DNA of 9,894 bases, taken from contig CAMZKK010000184.1 in NCBI GenBank assembly GCA_947311175.1, forward strand, positions 1-9,894, written 5' to 3'. The notes beneath the pieces are model-generated. The model saw only the letters and a program-made list of their open reading frames with translations. It had not been told where the DNA came from and made no database searches. This document shows positions 1 through 7,004 of this stretch, in pieces (the first letter of the stretch is position 1; the number at the start of each line of letters is the position of its first letter). The translations under genes and the position numbers were made by a program. This DNA comes from an uncultured Planctomycetota bacterium. Its GTDB lineage: Bacteria; Planctomycetota; SZUA-567; JAFGNG01.

Positions 1-2
1 AA

Positions 3-413
3 GGTTTTTTGAAATTTTTAGATGGAGAAAAACTTTGGGGGATATGGGAGATACTTTATTATCCTCAGCATAATGAATTGAGTGTAGAAGAAATTCATTC
101 TCAATTTGAACGATCTGATGAATTTAAGAAAAAGAGTAAAGGTGAAAACATTAGTTTTATTAATGCTTTTGGTAGTTACATTGCCTTAGACCGTTTGCCT
201 GCATCGGGTAGTTGTGGGATTTTTATCCCATTTCAAATTCCAAATATGCAAAGTGAGAGTTATTATCCTGTATGGTCAACAAAGGGATTTGTTGATATGA
301 AGAAACTAAAACAAAAAGTTAATAATGTTTATTTATGGAATGGTAAAACTATTAATGTAGGAAATATTCCTGGTTTTTATGATGGCGTAATACGGTTAAA
401 AAACGGTAAATAA
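3..413 (+). CDS. Unrecognised protein, 3' part only (5' end outside window)
   Basis: The reading frame is open from the first bases of the window to a TAA at 411-413, so this is probably the C-terminal end of a longer gene. A TTG at position 9 could be read as a start, and AAGG lies just upstream at 1-4, but the frame continues open to the window edge and I prefer a truncated gene. About 136 residues are visible. They are rich in aromatic residues, with a Trp/Tyr-rich opening (LWGIWEILYYPQ) and a Gly/Phe-rich middle. No signal peptide, membrane segment or catalytic motif stands out, and I do not recognise the family. It is followed by a 156-bp gap before gcvT, so a functional link to the gcv operon is not implied. 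Confidence 0.55.
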   Translation, partial: GFLKFLDGEKLWGIWEILYYPQHNELSVEEIHSQFERSDEFKKKSKGENISFINAFGSYIALDRLPASGSCGIFIPFQIPNMQSESYYPVWSTKGFVDMKKLKQKVNNVYLWNGKTINVGNIPGFYDGVIRLKNGK

Positions 414-463
414 GGCACATAGTAGACAATTTCTTTTATCAAAATAAATCCTAAAAATATCCT

Positions 464-490
464 TTGAAAAAAAATATACTGTGTTATTAT
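464..490 (+). promoter_or_regulatory. Possible promoter for the gcv operon
   Basis: TTGAAA (464-469) and TATTAT (485-490) are separated by 15 bases, which is short for a sigma-70 type promoter. A TATACT at 475-480 is an alternative -10 but has no matching -35. Transcription from here would give a leader of roughly 70 bases that carries the hairpin at 508-536. The assignment is tentative because the whole gap is AT-rich. Confidence 0.3.
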
Positions 491-502
491 TTTTAGCAAA
501 TT

Positions 503-536
503 TAAACCTAAATTCTGCAGTTGATACGGAATTTAG
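503..536 (+). repeat. Palindromic repeat upstream of gcvT, inverted copy after gcvPB
   Basis: CTAAATTC (508-515) and GAATTTAG (529-536) are perfect 8-base inverted arms around a 13-base loop that contains the CTGCAG palindrome. Bases 503-523 recur exactly, in inverted orientation, at 5128-5148 beyond the operon. The similarity extends further if a 5-base gap is allowed. This looks like a small dispersed palindromic element. Because it sits in the presumed gcv leader, it could also form an RNA hairpin there. Confidence 0.6.
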
Positions 537-569
537 ATAAGCTATTAATTCGATGTTTTGGAGAGTATT

Positions 570-1844
570 ATGTGTGCTGACGGAAAGACTTTATTTGCTT
601 TTGATTTACCTGAGCTTCCGATTCGGAAAACGGTATTAAATTCTATTCATAGAGATTTAAATGGGAAAATGGTTCCTTTTGCTGGCTGGGAAATGCCGGT
701 GCAGTATGATGCAGGCATTTTTGCTGAACATATAGCAGTTAGGACTTCAGCCGGACTTTTTGATGTTTCACATATGGGTGTTTTTGAAATCAAGGGCAAG
801 GATGCAGAGTCATTTTTAAATATGGTGCTAAGCAATGATGTTAGTAAATTAAAAAATGGTCAGGCGCAATACAACTATATCCTCAATGTTGACGGTTATG
901 GACTTGATGATTCATTTCTATATCGTTTTACTGAAGATTGGTTTATGTTGGTGGTCAATGCAGCTAATGCAGAGATTGATTTTGCATGGCTTGAAGCGGT
1001 TCTTAGTGGCAAATATATTATTGATAAAGATAATCCTGAAAAATCTTTTTCAGGTGAGGTTGAGTTTAGAAACCTTCGTGACGCTGGCGATGACAGTTTG
1101 ATAGATATTGCATTTCAAGGTCCAAAGTCAAGAGATGTATTGTTAAAGATTGCTGAAGATGCAGATGCGGTTAATTCTGTGGATATGAGCAATATTGCCA
1201 AAACTAAACTTGCCGGAATTCCGGTTGTGCTTACCGGAACCGGTTATACGGGAGAAAATATTGGTTTTGAAATTTATGTTCATCCTGATAATGCTTGTGA
1301 GTTATGGAAAGCAATTCTTGAAACAGGTAAGGATGATGGCGTTTTACCAGTTGGTCTAGGGGCAAGAGATTCGCTACGGGTTGAGGCAGGTTTTCCATTA
1401 TTTGGTCATGAGCTCGAAGGCCCTGATAAAATCTCAATTACCGATGCCGGTTATGGGTTTGCGGTAAAATATGATGTTCCGTTTTTTGTAGGGAAAGCTC
1501 CTTATCAAGAAAGAAATGAGCCTCGGAAGCGAAAGATTATCCGTTTGCACGGTAAGGGTAAACGCTCACTTAGAGAAGGACATATCTTGATTGACGATGA
1601 AGGCAATAAAATGGGGCAAGTTACTAGTTTTGCCTTTCTTGATGAAGATAAGAATTTCATTGTATTGGCGCTTGTTGATTTTGGCTGTAAAATTCCGATT
1701 AGTAGTGTTGTTCGTGGTTATCGAGCGTCAGAAGTAGATGACAAAAAAGGCGTGGATGAACGCAAGGTTGTTGAGTTGACAATGATGTCAAGGTTTGCCA
1801 AAGATGAAGAGAAAGAAATTTGGTTAGAATTATATAAAAAATAA
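570..1844 (+). CDS. gcvT: Glycine cleavage system T protein (aminomethyltransferase)
   Basis: GcvT takes the aminomethyl group carried by lipoyl-GcvH, releases ammonia and passes the methylene carbon to tetrahydrofolate in the cytoplasm. Family signatures are clear: GKMVPFAGWEMPVQY near the N-terminus, DVSHMG (65-70), the folate-pocket stretch NVDGYGLDDS (106-115), FQGPKS, TGYTGE, and GARDSLRVEAGFPLFGHEL beginning at residue 264. The ATG at 570 is preceded by GGAG (560-563) at 6 bases. An upstream in-frame TTG at 558 overlaps that site and is unlikely. At 424 residues it is longer than the usual 360-370. The extra length is an N-terminal extension of about 18 residues, an insertion around residues 150-170 and a charged C-terminal tail. 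It is the first gene of the gcv operon. Confidence 0.95.
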   Translation: MCADGKTLFAFDLPELPIRKTVLNSIHRDLNGKMVPFAGWEMPVQYDAGIFAEHIAVRTSAGLFDVSHMGVFEIKGKDAESFLNMVLSNDVSKLKNGQAQYNYILNVDGYGLDDSFLYRFTEDWFMLVVNAANAEIDFAWLEAVLSGKYIIDKDNPEKSFSGEVEFRNLRDAGDDSLIDIAFQGPKSRDVLLKIAEDADAVNSVDMSNIAKTKLAGIPVVLTGTGYTGENIGFEIYVHPDNACELWKAILETGKDDGVLPVGLGARDSLRVEAGFPLFGHELEGPDKISITDAGYGFAVKYDVPFFVGKAPYQERNEPRKRKIIRLHGKGKRSLREGHILIDDEGNKMGQVTSFAFLDEDKNFIVLALVDFGCKIPISSVVRGYRASEVDDKKGVDERKVVELTMMSRFAKDEEKEIWLELYKK

Positions 1845-1887
1845 AAATTTTGCTTGAAAAGAAAATTGCAAATAGAATTAATTGAAG

Positions 1888-1907
1888 TTTTAAAATATAT
1901 TTTAAAA
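1888..1907. repeat. Perfect 20-bp AT-only palindrome between gcvT and gcvH
   Basis: Blocks TTTT-AAAA-TATA-TTTT-AAAA read the same on both strands. It lies 36 bp before the gcvH start, just upstream of the Shine-Dalgarno site. It could be an operator-like dyad or a weak RNA hairpin. In such AT-rich sequence chance is also possible. Confidence 0.4.
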
Positions 1908-1923
1908 AGTAAAGGAGTTAAAA

Positions 1924-2310
1924 ATGGTACCAGAAGAGTTGAAATACACTAAAGATCATGAGTGGATTAAAGTTGAAGGCGATGAGATTACTGTTGGTAT
2001 TACCGACCATGCTCAAAGTGCCCTTGGTGACATTACTTATGTTGAACTTCCAGAGGAAGATGAAGACTTTTCAGCTGGAGATTCTTTTGGCACAATTGAG
2101 TCGGTTAAGGCTGCATCAGACTGTTATGTGCCGGTTAGCGGAAGTGTTGTGGCTGTAAATGATGAACTCGAAAATACCCCGGAATTTATAAATTCTGATC
2201 CATATGGTGATGGATGGTTGGTCAAGGTCACGTTAACCGATGCAACTGAATTAGAAGAATTAATGGACTCTGAGGCTTATGAAACACTCTTAAAAGAAGA
2301 AGAGGAGTAA
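1924..2310 (+). CDS. gcvH: Glycine cleavage system H protein (lipoyl carrier)
   Basis: GcvH is the lipoylated shuttle of the glycine cleavage system. Its lipoyl arm carries the aminomethyl group from the P protein to the T protein and is reoxidised by the L protein. The lipoylation motif is IESVKAASD, with Lys62 as the modified residue. YTKDHEWIKVEGDEITVGITDHAQSALGDI is the typical N-terminal beta-rich part, and PYGDGWLVKV follows near the C-terminus. The length of 128 residues is normal. The tail is very acidic (ending in EEEE). AGGAG at 1913-1917, 6 bases before the ATG, supports the start. It lies 79 bp after gcvT, the largest gap inside the operon, and 8 bp before gcvPA. Confidence 0.97.
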   Translation: MVPEELKYTKDHEWIKVEGDEITVGITDHAQSALGDITYVELPEEDEDFSAGDSFGTIESVKAASDCYVPVSGSVVAVNDELENTPEFINSDPYGDGWLVKVTLTDATELEELMDSEAYETLLKEEEE

Positions 2311-2318
2311 ACCAAATA

Positions 2319-3665
2319 ATGAGCTATTCACCACATGTTGATGCCGACAAGAGAAAAATGCTTGATGAAGTTGGCGTAACTAACATCAATGATGTCTTTG
2401 CAGACATCCCTGAGTCGATTTATAATCCAAATTTGAATTTACCGCCTGCGCTTTCTGAGCAAGAAGCTCTTGAGATGTTGAAGGATTTTGAGGAATTAAA
2501 TCTTCACCCTGCTCGAAGTGGAAATTACTTTCTTGGTGGTGGGGCATACAATCATCACATTCCGTCAGCGGTTGCGGCGATTACTTCAGCACCTGAGTTT
2601 TATACTGCATACACCCCTTATCAGCCTGAAATGAGTCAGGGAATGTTGCAGGCAATATTTGAATATCAAAGTGTCATTGCTCGAATAACCGGGCTTGATG
2701 CCTCTAATGCCTCAATGTATGATGGTGGAACCGCTTGTTATGAAGCGTGTGCTATGGCGGTTAAGCAAACAAAAAAAACTCGAATTTTGTTTGATTCTTC
2801 ACTTAACCCTCATTACCGAGAGTTATTGAAATCATATGGCGAAAATGTTGAGCTGGATATGGTTGAGATTCCATATTCTAAGGTGGCAAGCGATTCAATT
2901 GATAGTATTTCAGAAAAAATGGATAATTCATTTGCGGCAATTGTGGTGCAAAATCCTGATTTCTTTGGACGAATTGTCGATTATTCAAAATTGGCTGAGG
3001 TCGCCCATAAAAATAAAGCATTATTGATTATGGTGGTTAATCCGGTTTCATTGGGAATCTTAAAGACACCTGCCGAGATGGGAGCAGATATTGCGGTTGG
3101 TGAAGGTCAACCTCTTGGGTTGTCACTCAATTATGGTGGTCCATATCTTGGTTTCATTGCTTCAACCAAAAAATTACTTAGAAAAATGCCGGGAAGGATT
3201 GTGGGTGAAACCGTTGATTCTGATGGTAAGAGAGGATATGTTTTAACCTTGCAGGCAAGAGAACAGCATATTCGGAGAGAAAAAGCAACCTCTAATATTT
3301 GTTCTAATCAGGCATTGTGCGCCTTGAGTGCTTTGGTTCACACTTCATTAATTGGTAAAAAAGGATTTAGGCAAGTATCTGAATTGTGTATCCAAAAGGC
3401 AAATTACGCAAAAAATACTCTTGGTGCAATTGACGGTGCGGAGATTGTTTTTGATGGTCCACATTTTAATGAATTTGTATTAAGAATTTCTCGTCCTGTC
3501 GAAGATTTATTTGCGGCAATGGGGCGTAGTTGCGAGCCGGGAATAAGGCTTAATCGTTGGTATCCCGAACTTGAAGACTGCATCCTTGTTGCGGTTACTG
3601 AACTTAATACAAAAAATGATATTGATGCTTATGCAAGAAGGTTGAGGGATTGGCTATGCAAGTAA
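2319..3665 (+). CDS. gcvPA: Glycine dehydrogenase (decarboxylating) subunit 1
   Basis: This is the N-terminal half of the P protein. Together with subunit 2 it decarboxylates glycine through PLP and transfers the aminomethyl group to lipoyl-GcvH. Recognisable segments are FLGGGAYNHHIPSAV, YTPYQPEMSQGMLQ, the NASMYDGGTA stretch, QNPDFFGRIVDY, NYGGPYLGF, KMPGRIVGET and REQHIRREKATSNICSNQALCAL. As expected for this subunit, there is no PLP-binding lysine motif. That motif is in gcvPB. The length of 448 residues matches split P proteins. The likely Shine-Dalgarno AGAGGAG (2301-2307) lies inside the last codons of gcvH, about 11 bases from the ATG, so translation may be coupled to gcvH. The 3' end overlaps gcvPB. 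Confidence 0.96.
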   Translation: MSYSPHVDADKRKMLDEVGVTNINDVFADIPESIYNPNLNLPPALSEQEALEMLKDFEELNLHPARSGNYFLGGGAYNHHIPSAVAAITSAPEFYTAYTPYQPEMSQGMLQAIFEYQSVIARITGLDASNASMYDGGTACYEACAMAVKQTKKTRILFDSSLNPHYRELLKSYGENVELDMVEIPYSKVASDSIDSISEKMDNSFAAIVVQNPDFFGRIVDYSKLAEVAHKNKALLIMVVNPVSLGILKTPAEMGADIAVGEGQPLGLSLNYGGPYLGFIASTKKLLRKMPGRIVGETVDSDGKRGYVLTLQAREQHIRREKATSNICSNQALCALSALVHTSLIGKKGFRQVSELCIQKANYAKNTLGAIDGAEIVFDGPHFNEFVLRISRPVEDLFAAMGRSCEPGIRLNRWYPELEDCILVAVTELNTKNDIDAYARRLRDWLCK

Positions 3666-5110
3666 TTTTTGAAAAAAGTGTAAAAGAAAGAGCTACCGCT
3701 CAATATCCGAAGCTTGATGTTGAAGCGATGGATTTAGCATCTTTGACCGGTGGCGTCTTGCGTGAGAATGATGCAGAAATACCTGAGCTTTCCGAACTTG
3801 ATGTAGTTAGACATTTTAAGGCGTTGGCAAAAAGAAATGTTGGCGTTGATGATACATTCTATCCATTGGGTTCTTGCACAATGAAGTATAATCCAAAAGT
3901 GAATGAAAAGGCAGCCGCAATGGAAGGGTTTACTTCGTTACACCCATATGTTGAGTTTTATCGAGCACAAGGCACGATGAAGCTGTTGAGCCATCTTGAG
4001 GAATTACTTTGCGGTATTACCGGAATGGCTGCATTTACTCTTCATCCAATGGCTGGTGCTCATGGTGAATGGGTTGGAATGAGTATTATTAGAAAATATC
4101 ATGAAGTTAATGGGGGCAAGCGTAATCGAGTTCTGGTGCCTGATTCAAGCCATGGCACAAATCCGGCTTCAGCAGCAATGGCAGGTTTTATCGTGGAGTC
4201 TGTTGCGACCGACTCTAATGGTGAAGTTGAGATTGATGATCTTAAAAGTAAATTAGGGGATGACTTAGCAGGAATTATGCTAACCAATCCTAATACTTTG
4301 GGAGTTTTTGAAACCAAGATTCTTGAGATTGCAAAAATGGTTCATGGTAGTGGAGGACTTCTTTATTATGATGGAGCTAATCTCAATGCAATTATGGGTA
4401 AGTGTCGCCCTGGGGATATGGGTTTTGATGTAGTTCATTTAAATCTCCATAAAACATTTGCCACCCCGCATGGTGGCGGTGGTCCGGGGGCAGGTCCGGT
4501 TGGCGTTTGCTCTAAACTTGAACAATTTTTACCAACCCCAAGGATTGTAAAAAATAGTGAAGATGATTCTGAGATGCCATTGATTTGGAGTGATGATTTT
4601 CCACAAAGTATTGGCAGGGTATCGGGCTTTTATGGAAATGTTGGAATTGCAATTCGAGCATATACCTATATTAGAATTTTGGGTGAAGCAGGATTGCGTC
4701 AGGCAAGTGAAGATGCGGTTTTGGCTGCAAATTATTTGCGAGTGAAGATTGGCAAACTTTTCCCTGTCGCTTTTGATAGAATGTGTATGCACGAGTTTGT
4801 TGTAACTCCTGGAGAATTATTAAAAAATGGTATTCATACTCTCGATATTGCCAAGGCAATGATTGACCGAGGCGTTCATCCAATGACAATTTATTTCCCA
4901 TTGATTGTTTCGGAAGCTATGATGATTGAACCTACTGAAACCGAAAGTGTTGAGGAGTTAGATCGATTTATAGAAATAATGGAAGACATCTTAGATGTTG
5001 CTAAGAATGACCCGGAACTAATAAAAACTTCACCACACAAAACCGTGGTTAAACGGTTAGATGAAGCAAAGGCTGCGAGGAGTGCAATAGTAACGGCGGG
5101 ATTTAATTAA
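3656..5110 (+). CDS. gcvPB: Glycine dehydrogenase (decarboxylating) subunit 2, PLP-binding
   Basis: This is the C-terminal half of the P protein and carries the cofactor. The motif HLNLHKTFATPHGGGGPG contains the PLP Schiff-base lysine, Lys266. Other conserved parts are FYPLGSCTMKYNPK near the N-terminus, LHPMAGAHGEW, SSHGTNPASAAM and NPNTLGVFE. I chose the ATG at 3656, giving 484 residues, because GAGGG (3644-3648) lies 7 bases before it. The in-frame TTG at 3650 is too close to that site. The gene overlaps the end of gcvPA by 10 bases, so the two subunits are probably translationally coupled and made in equal amounts. Its final codon and stop form AAT TAA inside a 13-base sequence that recurs at two other gene ends in this window. 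Confidence 0.96.
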   Translation: MQVIFEKSVKERATAQYPKLDVEAMDLASLTGGVLRENDAEIPELSELDVVRHFKALAKRNVGVDDTFYPLGSCTMKYNPKVNEKAAAMEGFTSLHPYVEFYRAQGTMKLLSHLEELLCGITGMAAFTLHPMAGAHGEWVGMSIIRKYHEVNGGKRNRVLVPDSSHGTNPASAAMAGFIVESVATDSNGEVEIDDLKSKLGDDLAGIMLTNPNTLGVFETKILEIAKMVHGSGGLLYYDGANLNAIMGKCRPGDMGFDVVHLNLHKTFATPHGGGGPGAGPVGVCSKLEQFLPTPRIVKNSEDDSEMPLIWSDDFPQSIGRVSGFYGNVGIAIRAYTYIRILGEAGLRQASEDAVLAANYLRVKIGKLFPVAFDRMCMHEFVVTPGELLKNGIHTLDIAKAMIDRGVHPMTIYFPLIVSEAMMIEPTETESVEELDRFIEIMEDILDVAKNDPELIKTSPHKTVVKRLDEAKAARSAIVTAGFN

Positions 5111-5127
5111 AAGTTAATTATTAATTC

Positions 5128-5148
5128 CAACTGCAGAATTTAGGTTTA
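5128..5148 (-). repeat. Inverted copy of the repeat found upstream of gcvT
   Basis: These 21 bases are the exact reverse complement of 503-523. The flank AATTCC also matches if the five bases GTATC of the left copy are absent here. AATTC and GAATT still form a short hairpin. The two copies bracket the gcv operon in opposite orientation. Confidence 0.7.
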
Positions 5149-5153
5149 TATCT

Positions 5154-5194
5154 TGAGGGACATGTAAAGTTTTTTTGCTTGTCCCTCATTTTTT
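5154..5194 (+). terminator. Rho-independent terminator of the gcv operon
   Basis: TGAGGGACA (5154-5162) and TGTCCCTCA (5180-5188) make a perfect 9-bp stem around a 17-base loop, followed by six T residues (5189-5194). It lies 44 bases after the gcvPB stop. The T-run ends only 9 bases before the next start codon at 5204, so it may also act as an attenuator for that gene. Confidence 0.85.
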
Positions 5195-5203
5195 AGGCGA
5201 CAA

Positions 5204-6373
5204 ATGCGAAATTATAAAAATATTGCAAATGAAATTTTATCAGGAAGCGATAGTTTCTCATGTCGAGTGAGTGGTTCTTGTATGTCGGGTGTGTTATCGG
5301 TTGGTGATGAGCTTGAGGTTGCTTCCATTTCGTCAGATGAGCTTTGTTTTGGTGATATCGTTGTGGTTAAAACTTTTGAAAAGATGATAACTCATCGTTT
5401 TTATGGGATAGTTGAGCTACATGGCAAAACATATCTTCTGACAAAGGGGGATGCTTTTCGCAAACCTGATCCATTGTGGGATACTTCAGGATTGTTAGGA
5501 ATTGTGGTGGCAGTTAAAGAAAAAGATGGTTCTAAGCCAATGGCTGTTACTTGGGCAAGAAGGCTCTTTTGTCATTGCTATTTTTTGTTTTGGAAGTTGG
5601 CAGTATTCCTTAAACTTTATAATGTAAAGATTTTGACATCAAGGATGGATCGCAATTTTCTCATTGAATTTAATGATGATATTGATAATTTCCGTAGTGA
5701 CAGAAACTCTTCGCGTTTTAGTTATGATATTGCCATAAATATAGCGAATAAATCAAAGCATATTATTTCAACACTGAAGGATTATTCTCATTTGTTTTCA
5801 GATAAGATGGCAGTAATTCAATTGTCAGACAGGGTGATTAACATATTTAAGGATTCATCCGTTATTGACTCAATCGCAATGGAGACGGCATTTAAATATT
5901 ATTCATTTGATTATGCCATTGAACACAATGGCATTTGTATTCATGCCTCTGCAATAAAATTTAAAGATAAAGTGATTGTTTTTGCCGGACCAAGTGGAAC
6001 AGGAAAGACAACTTGTCGAGAAAAGTTTTCACCAGAAGATCGTCTTGATGACGATTTCGTTTTGGTTATAAAAAAAAATGACAGCTATTTTTATAAAAGC
6101 TGGTCGCCTTTTACCATTAATCAGGAAATAGAAATCCACTCGTTTCTTTTGCCGGTGAAATCAAATACCTTTGCTCTCAAAAAGGCAGATACCAAAGATG
6201 CAATCAAATATCTATTTAATCTTCCTCCGGAAAGAAGAGGTAGGGATAAAGACAAAATATTTAAAAATGCCTGCGATATCATTGAAAAAATAAAGGTTAA
6301 CTTTGTTGAGTGGAGCATAGAAGATAATCTTCCCCATGAGTTATCAAATAGCGAGGAAACAATTAACAGTTAA
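5204..6373 (+). CDS. Fusion: S26 signal-peptidase-like domain plus HPr-kinase-like P-loop domain
   Basis: Residues 18-105 resemble the Ser-His type of signal peptidase I (S24/S26 fold): SGSCMSGVLSVGD (23-35), GDIVVV (50-55), ITHRFYGI (62-69) and TKGDAFRKPD (80-89). In the usual GxSM motif the nucleophile is Ser. Here that position is Cys26 and the following Pro is Gly29. His64 is kept. Residues 121-139 are hydrophobic. The C-terminal half is HPr-kinase-like: GICIHASAIKFKDKVIVFAGPSGTGKTT contains a Walker A motif (GPSGTGKTT, 262-270), and LDDDFVLV (281-288) fits the Asp-Asp motif. HPr-kinase-like proteins are known around PqqD-type and lasso-peptide pathways, where some modify peptides, but no peptide precursor is seen here. 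The start is ATG with a weak AGG at 5195-5197. The substrate is unknown, and either domain may be non-catalytic. Confidence 0.7.
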   Translation: MRNYKNIANEILSGSDSFSCRVSGSCMSGVLSVGDELEVASISSDELCFGDIVVVKTFEKMITHRFYGIVELHGKTYLLTKGDAFRKPDPLWDTSGLLGIVVAVKEKDGSKPMAVTWARRLFCHCYFLFWKLAVFLKLYNVKILTSRMDRNFLIEFNDDIDNFRSDRNSSRFSYDIAINIANKSKHIISTLKDYSHLFSDKMAVIQLSDRVINIFKDSSVIDSIAMETAFKYYSFDYAIEHNGICIHASAIKFKDKVIVFAGPSGTGKTTCREKFSPEDRLDDDFVLVIKKNDSYFYKSWSPFTINQEIEIHSFLLPVKSNTFALKKADTKDAIKYLFNLPPERRGRDKDKIFKNACDIIEKIKVNFVEWSIEDNLPHELSNSEETINS

Positions 6374-6519
6374 AAATTAAAAGTTAAAAATGAAGGAAGC
6401 TCTGCGAGCGATATTGATGAAATAAAACTCATATTTTCAAAATATTGGCGATATAAATTATCAAAACCCCCTTTAGCGATAGCTAAAGCACCTTCATTTT
6501 TAATTTTTAACTTTTAATT
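6361..6519. repeat. MITE-like element with terminal inverted repeats between convergent genes
   Basis: The left end 6361-6396 (36 bases) and the right end 6491-6519 (29 bases) are inverted repeats. Over the first 20 bases they differ at one position, then the right copy lacks a 7-base unit, and both end inward with ATGAAGG. The core has no open reading frame of note. It contains small hairpins: GCTC/GAGC near 6399-6409, ATATTTT/AAAATAT at 6431-6445, and CTTTAGC-GATA-GCTAAAG at 6471-6488. The left end includes the stop codon of the fusion gene and the right end includes the stop codon of the lipoprotein gene. A folded transcript would form a long stem and could terminate transcription from both sides. 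I do not recognise a named family. Confidence 0.65.
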
Positions 6520-6996
6520 ATCAATAATCTCCCTCTCTTCAGCATCTTTTCTTCTTGTTTCAGCCTCTTGTTTTTCTTGTTGTCTGATTTTGAATGATAG
6601 AAATAGAAATCTTATAATTAAAGCAAAGATTGTTAGGCATATTGCTACTGCACCGATGATTATCAGTGATGATAGGTTATTTTCTTCTTTAGTTATGCCG
6701 AATACTTGATGCTTGTTTTTTGCAGAATTAAAATATTTTTTCTGTTCGCTTCGTTGATAGCTTTTATCTATGTGGTCGGCGAGCTCTTCTCTGGTGATAT
6801 TTTTTTTACGCATTGTTGTCTCAACATATTTTTGTTCTTCTCTTGATAAATTCTCATTGTCGCGAATTCTGCTACCAAGGGTGCTTGCTCTTTCCTCTTT
6901 ACGAATATCGGATGAAGTTTTTTCTGATGAATTAATCCCACATCCAAATAGCAATAATAGAATTAGGATGCTTGGTATTGATTTTAAGATTTTCAT
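6514..6996 (-). CDS. Small predicted lipoprotein with a C-terminal membrane segment
   Basis: The 160-residue product starts with a short basic and hydrophobic signal (MKILKSIPSILILLLL) and a lipobox LFGC, so Cys19 is the predicted lipidated residue. A hydrophilic, charged region (20-107), probably helical, follows. Then comes a strong membrane helix at about 109-128 (LSSLIIIGAVAICLTIFALII) and a charged tail rich in Lys, Arg and Glu. This suggests a lipid anchor on the outer face of the inner membrane plus a transmembrane helix with a cytoplasmic tail. The family is not recognised. The gene begins 7 bases after the pyk stop codon, so it is probably cotranscribed with pyk. Its weak ribosome site must lie in the pyk end (TTTGAG). 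Its last codon and stop lie within the right end of the repeat at 6361-6519. Confidence 0.75.
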   Translation of the reverse strand: MKILKSIPSILILLLLFGCGINSSEKTSSDIRKEERASTLGSRIRDNENLSREEQKYVETTMRKKNITREELADHIDKSYQRSEQKKYFNSAKNKHQVFGITKEENNLSSLIIIGAVAICLTIFALIIRFLFLSFKIRQQEKQEAETRRKDAEEREIIDN

Positions 6997-7004
6997 TTTT
7001 TATC

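Noticed and set aside
414..569. Glycine riboswitch upstream of the gcv operon
   Set aside because: Such riboswitches are common before gcvT, but the gap has only a hairpin repeat, no recognisable aptamer core sequences, and is too short for a tandem aptamer with expression platform.
558..569. TTG start of gcvT at 558
   Set aside because: It overlaps the GGAG ribosome site (560-563) that serves the ATG at 570.
503..5148. Composite transposon carrying the gcv operon
   Set aside because: Inverted repeats flank the operon, but there is no transposase or integrase gene between or beside them and no target-site duplication could be identified.
6471..6488. Ordinary terminator hairpin (CTTTAGC-GATA-GCTAAAG)
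   Set aside because: The stem is perfect but is not followed directly by a T-run on either strand. It is better treated as part of the repeat core.
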